From positions 620,001-684,000 of the forward strand of contig NZ_CP020738.1 in assembly GCF_002097715.1 (NCBI RefSeq): a stretch of 64,000 nt of DNA, written 5' to 3'. Positions 31,379 to 38,127 of the stretch are shown here, piece by piece. The first letter of the stretch is position 1, and each line of letters starts with the position of its first letter. A program made the position numbers and the translations under genes. Origin of the DNA: Burkholderia ubonensis subsp. mesacidophila. Its GTDB lineage: Bacteria > Pseudomonadota > Gammaproteobacteria > Burkholderiales > Burkholderiaceae. The notes under the pieces are model-generated. The model made no database searches and was not told the DNA's origin. It saw nothing but the letters and a program-made list of their open reading frames with translations.

Positions 31379-32437
31379 CTACCGGTCGGTGCTTGCGCCG
31401 GCGCCGGTTTCCCCGTCGCCACGCAGCGCGCCCGGCGGTCGCCCGACGATGCGCTTGAACGCGCGGCTGAATGCCGCGAGCGAGCCGTAGCCGAGACGAT
31501 ACGCAACCGTCTCGATCGGTTCGCGATCGCGCACGATCCATTGCGAGGCGAGCCGCATCCGCAGCTCGGTCAGGTAGCGCACGGGCGTCATCCCGGTCGC
31601 CGCGAGAAACCGCTCGGCGAACACCGAGCGCGACACGCCGGCTTCGGCCGCGAGTTCGGCGACGCTCCAGTTGCGGCCCGGGTCGCGATGCAGCGCGACG
31701 ATCGCGCGGCCGAGCTTCGGATCGCGCAACGCCTGCACCCAGCCGGTCGCGGCGCCGCACCCGCATTCGACCCAGCCGCGCACGATGAACGCGGCGACCA
31801 CGTCCGCGAGCCGCGCGAGGATGCCCGCGAACCCCGCGCGCTCGGTGCACGACTCGCGCTCCATCGCGTCGAGCATCGTCCGGAGCTCCGGGTAGCGGGC
31901 GAGCAGCGTGCCGACCAGCATCACCTCGGGCATCGTCGCGACGAGCGGCTGCATGCCGCCGAGATCGAGCTCCATGCAGCCGCTGAAGATCAGCGCGTCG
32001 CCGGTATCCGCGTCGCCGGCGGCGTGCTTTGCCGCGTCGACCGACGCAACCGTGTCGCAGAGCTTCGCGGTCTCGAAGCCGTCGATTTCCCGGCACGGCG
32101 CGTCCGGTTCCGACACCAGCGCATGCGCGCCGCCGTGCGGCAGCAGGATCGCGTCGCCGGCCTCGAGCCGGTAGGTCGCGCCGCCCGACGCGCGCAGCAG
32201 CACCGGCCCGCGCCCGACGAAGTGGAACTGCGCGCGGCCGCGCGCGTTGTCGAAGCGCACGCCGAACGGCCGCGCGACCTGGATGCGGCGGTATTGGACG
32301 CCGCTCAGGCGCATCCCGAGCAGCAGTTCGCTGACGAGGTCGTGCGCGTCGGATGCGGGCGCCGCGGACGGGGCGGCGATCTGCGGGTCTGCCATCGGTT
32401 TCGGACGATCGATCAATATTGGCGGATTGTATGTCAT
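31379..32437 (-). CDS. AraC-family transcriptional regulator with cupin-type N-terminal domain
   Basis: A 352-residue regulator. The N-terminal two thirds form an AraC-type cupin ligand-binding domain (GVRFDNARGRAQFHFVGRG, YRLEAGDAILLPHGGAH). The C-terminal part (about 250-340) holds two helix-turn-helix units: SVAELAAEAGVSRSVFAERF and ETVAYRLGYGSLAAFSRAFK, with GRPPGALR at the end. I chose the ATG at 32435-32437, which has AGGA eight bases upstream; later in-frame ATGs are possible. It is divergent from an MFS gene 67 bp away, so it probably controls that gene and itself. Confidence 0.88.
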   Translation of the reverse strand: MTYNPPILIDRPKPMADPQIAAPSAAPASDAHDLVSELLLGMRLSGVQYRRIQVARPFGVRFDNARGRAQFHFVGRGPVLLRASGGATYRLEAGDAILLPHGGAHALVSEPDAPCREIDGFETAKLCDTVASVDAAKHAAGDADTGDALIFSGCMELDLGGMQPLVATMPEVMLVGTLLARYPELRTMLDAMERESCTERAGFAGILARLADVVAAFIVRGWVECGCGAATGWVQALRDPKLGRAIVALHRDPGRNWSVAELAAEAGVSRSVFAERFLAATGMTPVRYLTELRMRLASQWIVRDREPIETVAYRLGYGSLAAFSRAFKRIVGRPPGALRGDGETGAGASTDR

Positions 32438-32504
32438 AGACCGTCCTGCCGTCATTCCTTACGATACGCCGTCATTGGCACCTCTTTACGGAATGGAACG
32501 ACGC

Positions 32505-33704
32505 ATGAATCCCAGCATCCAGCCCGCCGGCACGACGGCGGCACCCGGCGAGCCCGCGTGGGGCGCGGTCTTCGCGATGACGCTCGGCGTGTTCGGGCTC
32601 GTCACGGCGGAATTCCTGCCGGCGAGCCTGCTCACGCCGATGGCGGAGAGCCTCGGCGTGACGGAAGGCGTCGCCGGGCAGGCGGTCACGGCGACCGCGA
32701 CGGTCGCGCTCGTGACGAGCCTGCTGATCGCCGCCGCGACCCGCACCATCGACCGGCGGCGCGTGCTGCTCGCGTTCTCGGTGCTGCTGATCGTGTCGAA
32801 TCTCGCCGTCGCGTTCGCGACGAACCTGACGACGATCCTGATCGGCCGCGTGCTGCTCGGCATCGCGCTCGGCGGCTTCTGGACCATGTCCACCGCGACC
32901 GCGATGCGGCTCGTGCCGACCGCGATGGTGCCGCGCGCGCTGTCGATCATCTTCAGCGGCGTGGCCGTCGCGACGATCGCGGCCGCGCCGCTCGGCAGCT
33001 ATTTCGGTCACCTGATCGGCTGGCGCAACGTGTTCCTGATCGCGGCCGCGCTCGGCGTCGTCGCGCTGGCGGCGCAGGTCGCGACGCTGCCGGGCATGGC
33101 GCCGTCCGGCACGACGCGGCTGCGCACGCTGGTCGACGTGCTGCGGCGGCCGACGGTCGGCCTCGGGATGTTCGCGACGACGCTCGTGTTCACCGGGCAT
33201 TTCGCGTTCTTCACGTACCTGCGGCCGTTTCTCGAGCAGGTCGCGGGCGTCGGCGTGAACGGGCTGTCGGCGATCCTGCTCGGCTACGGCATCGCGAACT
33301 TCGTCGGCACGTCGCTCGCCGGCCGCGTGCTCGAGCACCGGTTGCGGCCGATGCTGATCGCGATGCCCGCGTCGATGGTCGTGCTTGGCGTCGCGCTGGT
33401 CGCGCTCGGCCGTGCGCCGCTCGTCGATGCGGTGCTGGTCGCCCTGTGGGGAATGGCGTTCGGCGGCGTGCCGGTCGCGTGGTCGACGTGGGTGACGCGC
33501 ACGGTGCCGGATGAGGCGGAGACCGCGGGCGGGTTGATCGTCGCGGCGGTGCAGCTCGCGATCGCGACCGGCGCGGCGGCGGGCGGCGTGGTGTTCGATG
33601 CGAACGGCGCAGCGGGGGTGTTCGTCGGGGCGGCCGTCGTGCTGGCCGCCGCGGTCGCGACGATCGTCACGGGCGTGCCGAAGCGGTTGGGGGCGGCGTC
33701 GTAG
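32505..33704 (+). CDS. MFS transporter (DHA1-like)
   Basis: A 399-residue inner-membrane drug:proton-antiporter-type MFS protein with twelve helices. Visible features are FGLVTAEFLPASLLTPMAES in helix 1, the loop 2-3 region TRTIDRRRVLLAF, the helix 4-5 stretch GRVLLGIALGGFWTMSTATA, and helix 5 GVAVATIAAAPLG. The nearest well-known members export purine nucleosides, arabinose or drugs. ATG at 32505 was chosen; an ATG at 32493 is also possible. Divergent AraC gene suggests inducible expression. A strong hairpin follows the stop. Confidence 0.88.
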   Translation: MNPSIQPAGTTAAPGEPAWGAVFAMTLGVFGLVTAEFLPASLLTPMAESLGVTEGVAGQAVTATATVALVTSLLIAAATRTIDRRRVLLAFSVLLIVSNLAVAFATNLTTILIGRVLLGIALGGFWTMSTATAMRLVPTAMVPRALSIIFSGVAVATIAAAPLGSYFGHLIGWRNVFLIAAALGVVALAAQVATLPGMAPSGTTRLRTLVDVLRRPTVGLGMFATTLVFTGHFAFFTYLRPFLEQVAGVGVNGLSAILLGYGIANFVGTSLAGRVLEHRLRPMLIAMPASMVVLGVALVALGRAPLVDAVLVALWGMAFGGVPVAWSTWVTRTVPDEAETAGGLIVAAVQLAIATGAAAGGVVFDANGAAGVFVGAAVVLAAAVATIVTGVPKRLGAAS

Positions 33705-33710
33705 CGACGT

Positions 33711-33748
33711 GCTTGCGGGCGCGAGGCATGCGTTTCTCGCCCGCAAGC
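33711..33748. terminator. bidirectional terminator hairpin
   Basis: GCTTGCGGGC at 33711-33720 pairs with GCCCGCAAGC at 33739-33748, and GAG/CTC extends the inner stem. It lies between the convergent MFS and acetylglutamate-kinase-like genes. Confidence 0.7.
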
Positions 33749-33773
33749 AATGCGAGCCGGCGACGCCGCAGCG

Positions 33774-34697
33774 TCAAAAGCGCACGATCGTCTTGCGCTC
33801 GACGCTGAAATCGCGGCGCAGCGCGTACGCCGTATCGGCGAAATAGCGCCGGGTTTCCAGCAGCAGGTCCGCGTTGCCGCGACGGCACAGCACGACGCCC
33901 GACCCTTCTTCCGTGAGCAGCGCGTCGACCAGCGACTCGGGCTGCGCGATATCGGCCAGGTGGACGTTCTGCACGCCGTGCGCCAGCGCGTCGAGCGCCT
34001 CGCGAACATGAGGCGCCGCAACGGAACGCGGATGATCGGCCAGCCATTGCGCCAGTTCCGTGAGGCCGTACAGGCTCGCGTCACCGCCCAGTTCGCGCAG
34101 GACCGCGCGCTCGACCATCATCACGAGCGTCACCGCGCCGGTGCGCTGCGCGATGACGCTGCCGAGCCGCTCCGGGCGCAGCAACCGGTCCTGGCCGCCG
34201 TCGTCCGGTGCAAGGGGCATGACCACGGGCACGCGCCCGTTCTCCCGCAACGCGCCGAACGCGGCTTCGTCGAACTGCGTGACCGGACTCATGAGCGCAG
34301 GGTCCGACTCGGCCGCGGCGATCATCAGGCCGCTGTCCTGGCCCGTCACGCCGAGGGCCTTGACGCCGTGGCTGCCGATCAGGCGAACCAGTTCGAGGTT
34401 GACCTCGGCCAGCACGGCGCGGGCTGCGTGAACGGCGCGCGCTTCGGGCAGCCCGGGCTGCGAGGACGTCCGGATGTGGGGCAGCCCGCCGTGGACGACG
34501 ACGGGGCGGACGCCGGTCAGAGCAAGCAGCGCGACGTCCTGCGAGAAGGACAGGCGGGAGCGCGGGGTCAGCACGGCGGGGCCGGCATAGACGATGACGA
34601 CAGTTTGCTCGTGCAGGGCCTGCATGAACGGAAGCGCGCGAGCCAGTTTGGCCACCTGCGAGGTGGAAGGGGGCTTGCTTTCAGGGTCGGTGGACAT
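33774..34697 (-). CDS. acetylglutamate kinase paralogue lacking catalytic lysine
   Basis: A 307-residue amino-acid-kinase-fold protein with clear ArgB-like architecture: ALLALTGVRPVVVHGGLPHI (about 58-77), a glutamate-binding region and a C-terminal nucleotide lobe. The first motif reads VVIVYAGPAVL where active enzymes have VVIKYGG, so the phosphoryl-transfer lysine is Val36 and the next glycine is Ala38. The later aspartate-containing LTD motif is replaced (TLVMMVERAVL). It is therefore probably catalytically dead and regulatory. The start could be the ATG at 34706 or at 34697. It follows a PtsN-like gene by 46-55 bp in the same direction, suggesting one operon. Confidence 0.75.
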   Translation of the reverse strand: MSTDPESKPPSTSQVAKLARALPFMQALHEQTVVIVYAGPAVLTPRSRLSFSQDVALLALTGVRPVVVHGGLPHIRTSSQPGLPEARAVHAARAVLAEVNLELVRLIGSHGVKALGVTGQDSGLMIAAAESDPALMSPVTQFDEAAFGALRENGRVPVVMPLAPDDGGQDRLLRPERLGSVIAQRTGAVTLVMMVERAVLRELGGDASLYGLTELAQWLADHPRSVAAPHVREALDALAHGVQNVHLADIAQPESLVDALLTEEGSGVVLCRRGNADLLLETRRYFADTAYALRRDFSVERKTIVRF

Positions 34698-34752
34698 GGA
34701 GAGCACTCGGTGAATTGGCGGGATGGCTGCGTGTTACGCATAAGACGCGACG

Positions 34753-35205
34753 TCAACGCATGCCCTGCATCAGCCTGCGAACGTCGTTGGGCGCCTGCGC
34801 CGCGCGCGCGGCCAGCCTGAAGTGACGCTCGCCGAAGAGGCGGGCGGCATCGGCCAGCAATTCCAGATGCTCGCGGTTGTCTTCTTCCGGCATGACCAGC
34901 AGGATGAATTCGTCCACGGGCCGTCTGTCGGGGGCGTTGAAGGAAAACGGATACATCGCGCGGATGAAGAGCCCGACGGCAGACCCGACGCCGCCGACGC
35001 GGGCATGAGGTATCGCCACGCCCTGGCCCAGGCCCGTCGAGCCGAGCTGCTCCCGCTCGATCAGCCCGGCCCTGATGCGCTCCGCGGAAAAGCCGTAGCG
35101 GCCCTGAATGTGCCGGGCGGCGTGCTCGAACAGCTGGTTCGGGCTTTCGATCAACGCATCGAGCAGGATGTTCTCGGGCGGGCAGATTCGCGTCAGCCGG
35201 GTCAT
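34753..35205 (-). CDS. PtsN-like PTS IIA domain protein
   Basis: A 150-residue cytoplasmic protein of the nitrogen-PTS EIIA family. The phosphorylatable His67 lies in GQGVAIPHARVGGVGSAVGL, matching the position in PtsN. EREQLGSTGLG and the C-terminal FILLVMPEEDNREHLELLAD are also typical. Such proteins take phosphate from PtsP/NPr and regulate nitrogen, potassium or stress functions by binding partners. This is probably an accessory paralogue, because it is not beside rpoN. The ATG at 35203-35205 gives normal length. It is the first gene of the pair with the ArgB-like protein. Confidence 0.85.
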   Translation of the reverse strand: MTRLTRICPPENILLDALIESPNQLFEHAARHIQGRYGFSAERIRAGLIEREQLGSTGLGQGVAIPHARVGGVGSAVGLFIRAMYPFSFNAPDRRPVDEFILLVMPEEDNREHLELLADAARLFGERHFRLAARAAQAPNDVRRLMQGMR

Positions 35206-35684
35206 TGTCGGCCTCCCGTCGCTTCGATGAAGCCGGGTCGGCCGTTGCCCGCGGCACCGGGTGTTCGCATGCGGATTCCTCCGTTCTTGTGATGCAGGTG
35301 CAGGAAATCCTAGGGGAACGGCTGTAAAGACGGTGTCAGATATTCATGTGGCGAAGCTAAAGTTGTGTATCGATGACCGTTTGCGCGAGGCAAGGACGGG
35401 TGCGGCCGGATGCGGTGCGGGGCAGCGCCGGCGAACAACCCGCTGACACCCGCGTTGCGGGCACGTATGCGGCACGCGACACGCCATTCGCGCGGTCGCG
35501 GACCCGATCCGTCCCCCAACTTCCGCACCATTCGTCCGCCACAGGGCAAAATACGGGTTTTCCGCACCCCGCGAGGGGGCCCAGATTCATGCTCCGGGCG
35601 GCGGCCGTGCGCATTTCGCGCGCCGGCGCCCGGCGCCCAGGCACGATTGCTCGCCGCGCGCGAGCCCACAGGAGTCCAAGCCAC
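35206..35684. other. intergenic region between divergent ptsN-like and DUF2760 genes
   Basis: About 480 bp that should carry promoters for both directions. No gene, repeat or clear sigma-factor site was recognised. It is locally A+T-richer at 35320-35380. Confidence 0.5.
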
Positions 35685-36284
35685 ATGCCCGAATCCAACC
35701 TGTCCTTCTTCGGCCGGCTGTCGCTTGCCGTCGGCACGTTCTTCTCCGTGCTCGGCAACCGCGAGTTCGCCGCCGGCGTGCTGCGCGTGCGCGACGGCGC
35801 GCCCGTCGCCGCGCAACCGGCCCCGGCCGCCGCGCCCGCGCCCGCGCCGACGCCGGTCCCGGCCGCCGCGCCGGTGAAAGCGCCCGCGCCCGAGCTGCGC
35901 GAAGCGAGCCCGCAGGCCGCGCTGCAACTGCTCGGCCTGCTGCAGCGCGACGCGCGCTTCATCGATTTCGTCGAGGAAGACATCGCCGGCTACGCGGACG
36001 CCGACATCGGCGCGGCCGCGCGCCTCGTGCACGACGGCTGCCGCGCCGCGCTGCGCGAGCACTTCACGATCGTGCCGGTGCGCGACGAGGCCGAAGGCAG
36101 CCGCGTGACGCTGCCCGCCGGGTTCGACGCGACGGCCGTGCGCGTGACCGGCAACGTGGTCGGCGCGGCGCCGTTCAGCGGCACCGTCAGCCATCGCGGC
36201 TGGCGCGTCGCCGACGTGCGCCTGCCGAAGCTGACCGGCAGCCACGACGCCTCCGTGATCGCCCCGGCGGAGGTGGAACTGTGA
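35685..36284 (+). CDS. DUF2760 domain protein
   Basis: A 199-residue protein. A hydrophobic N-terminal stretch (about 8-28, FFGRLSLAVGTFFSVLG) is followed by a Pro/Ala-rich linker (about 45-68). A conserved C-terminal domain (about 75-199) has QLLGLLQRDARFIDFVEEDI, the histidine in RLVHDGCRAAL, and HRGWRVADVRLPKL near the end. The function of DUF2760 is unknown. The ATG at 35685 follows AGGAGTCCAAGCC. Its stop overlaps the GTG start of the first Hsp70 (GTGA), so the proteins are made together; a partnership with these chaperones is inferred. Confidence 0.83.
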   Translation: MPESNLSFFGRLSLAVGTFFSVLGNREFAAGVLRVRDGAPVAAQPAPAAAPAPAPTPVPAAAPVKAPAPELREASPQAALQLLGLLQRDARFIDFVEEDIAGYADADIGAAARLVHDGCRAALREHFTIVPVRDEAEGSRVTLPAGFDATAVRVTGNVVGAAPFSGTVSHRGWRVADVRLPKLTGSHDASVIAPAEVEL

Positions 36285-38122
36285 GCGATTCCCGTTATTC
36301 GATCGGCATCGACCTCGGCACGACCCACTGCGCGCTGTCGTACGTCGACACGGCGGCCAGCGACGGCGAGACGATCGCGCAGCAGGTGCTGCCGATCGCG
36401 CAGCTGACCGCGCCCGGCGCGCTCGAATCGCGCGACCTGCTGCCGTCGTTCCTCTACCTGCCGCATGAAAGCGAGCTGACGCAAGGCGACCTGACGCTGC
36501 CGTGGACCACGTCGCGCAACTTCGCGGTCGGCGAGATGGCGCGCAGCCGCGGCGCCGGCACGCCGATCCGCCTCGTGTCGAGCGCGAAGAGCTGGCTGTG
36601 CCATCCGGGCGTCGACCGCCGCGCGGCGATCCTGCCGAGCGATGCGCCGCCCGAGGTGGCGCGCGTGTCGCCGCTCGAAAGCTCGATCCGCTACCTGACG
36701 CACCTGCGCGAAGCGTGGGACCACGCGCATCCGGACGCGCCGTTCGCGGACCAGGACGTGACGGTCACGATCCCCGCGTCGTTCGACCCGGCCGCGCGCG
36801 AGCTGACGGCCGAGGCCGCACGGGCCGCCGGCTATGCGCGGATGACGCTGCTCGAGGAGCCGCAGGCGGCGCTCTACAGCTGGATCCAGAAGAGCGCGGG
36901 CGGCTGGCGCAAGCAGGTGCAGGTCGGCGACCTGATCCTGTGCGTCGACGTCGGCGGCGGCACGACCGACCTGTCGCTGATCGCGGTCGTCGAGCGTGAA
37001 GGCAATCTCGAGCTGCATCGCGTCGCGGTCGGCGAGCACATCCTGCTCGGCGGCGACAACATGGACCTCGCACTCGCGCACGTCGTCGCGCGCAAGCTCG
37101 CGACGCAGGGCACGCAGGCCGATCCGTGGCAGCTGCGCGCGCTCACGTACGCGTGCCGCGCCGCGAAGGAGACGCTGCTGTCCGACCCGTCGACCGACGC
37201 GGTGCCGCTCGTGGTGCCGAGCCGCGGCTCGAAGCTGATCGGCGGCTCGATCCGCACCGAGCTGACCCGCGCGGAACTCACGCAGACGATCCTCGAAGGC
37301 TTCTTCCCGCAGGTCGACGCGGCCGCGCGCCCGATCAGCCGCGCGCGCGTCGGCCTCACGCAGCTCGGCCTGCCGTATGCGCAGGACGCAGGCATCACGC
37401 GCCACCTCGCGGCGTTCCTCGGCCGCCAGGTCGCGGCGCTCGACACGCTCGAAGGCGTGCAGCGCACGCTGCCGGCGGGCGCGACGTTCCTGCATCCGAC
37501 GGCGGTGCTGTTCAACGGCGGCGTGTTCAAGTCGACGCTGCTGACGCAGCGCGTGCTCGATACGCTCAACAGCTGGCTTGCGGCCGAAGGCGCGCCGCCG
37601 GCGCGCCTGCTCGAAGGCGCGGACCTCGACCTCGCGGTCGCGCGCGGCGCGGCGTACTACGGCTACGTGAAGCGCGGCCGCGGCGTGCGGATTCGCGGCG
37701 GCACGGCGCGCGCGTACTACGTCGCGATCGAATCGGCGATGCCGGCGGTGCCGGGGCTCGAGCCGCCGGTGCAGGCGTTGTGCGTCGCGCCGTTCGGCAT
37801 GGAGGAAGGCACCAGCGCGGCGCTGCCGCCGCAGGAGTTCGGCCTCGTCGTCGGCGAGCCCGTGCATTTCCGCTTCTTCGGCTCGTCGGTGCGCCGCCAG
37901 GACCAGGTCGGCACGCTGCTCGACTACTGGTCGCCGGAGGAGCTGCAGGAACTCGACGAGATCCAGGCGACGCTGCCGGCCGACGGCCGCACGGTCGGCG
38001 AGATCGTGCCCGTGAAGCTGCACGCGCGCGTGACCGAGGCCGGCACGCTCGAACTCGAGGCGATCCCGAGCGGCACCGACGAGCGCTGGAAGGTCGAGTT
38101 CGACGTGCGCGGCGCGGCCTGA
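36281..38122 (+). CDS. atypical Hsp70-family protein 1
   Basis: A 613-residue actin/Hsp70-fold ATPase, cytoplasmic. Nucleotide motifs are intact: phosphate-1 IGIDLGTTHCALSYVD (about 7-22), phosphate-2 LCVDVGGGTTDLSLIAV (about 222-238) and the adenosine loop LFNGGVFKST. The family-specific SAKSWLCHPGVDRR and LLEEPQAALYSWI are shared with the next gene. The C-terminal substrate part is short and lacks a DnaK-like lid or EEVD-type tail. Translation starts at a GTG overlapping the DUF2760 stop. The second Hsp70 begins 5 bp after its stop. The client is unknown. Confidence 0.87.
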   Translation: MSDSRYSIGIDLGTTHCALSYVDTAASDGETIAQQVLPIAQLTAPGALESRDLLPSFLYLPHESELTQGDLTLPWTTSRNFAVGEMARSRGAGTPIRLVSSAKSWLCHPGVDRRAAILPSDAPPEVARVSPLESSIRYLTHLREAWDHAHPDAPFADQDVTVTIPASFDPAARELTAEAARAAGYARMTLLEEPQAALYSWIQKSAGGWRKQVQVGDLILCVDVGGGTTDLSLIAVVEREGNLELHRVAVGEHILLGGDNMDLALAHVVARKLATQGTQADPWQLRALTYACRAAKETLLSDPSTDAVPLVVPSRGSKLIGGSIRTELTRAELTQTILEGFFPQVDAAARPISRARVGLTQLGLPYAQDAGITRHLAAFLGRQVAALDTLEGVQRTLPAGATFLHPTAVLFNGGVFKSTLLTQRVLDTLNSWLAAEGAPPARLLEGADLDLAVARGAAYYGYVKRGRGVRIRGGTARAYYVAIESAMPAVPGLEPPVQALCVAPFGMEEGTSAALPPQEFGLVVGEPVHFRFFGSSVRRQDQVGTLLDYWSPEELQELDEIQATLPADGRTVGEIVPVKLHARVTEAGTLELEAIPSGTDERWKVEFDVRGAA

Positions 38123-38127
38123 GCGCG

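Noticed and set aside
32395..32437. AraC start at the ATG at 32395
   Set aside because: No ribosome site there, while the ATG at 32437 has AGGA at normal distance; the choice remains uncertain.
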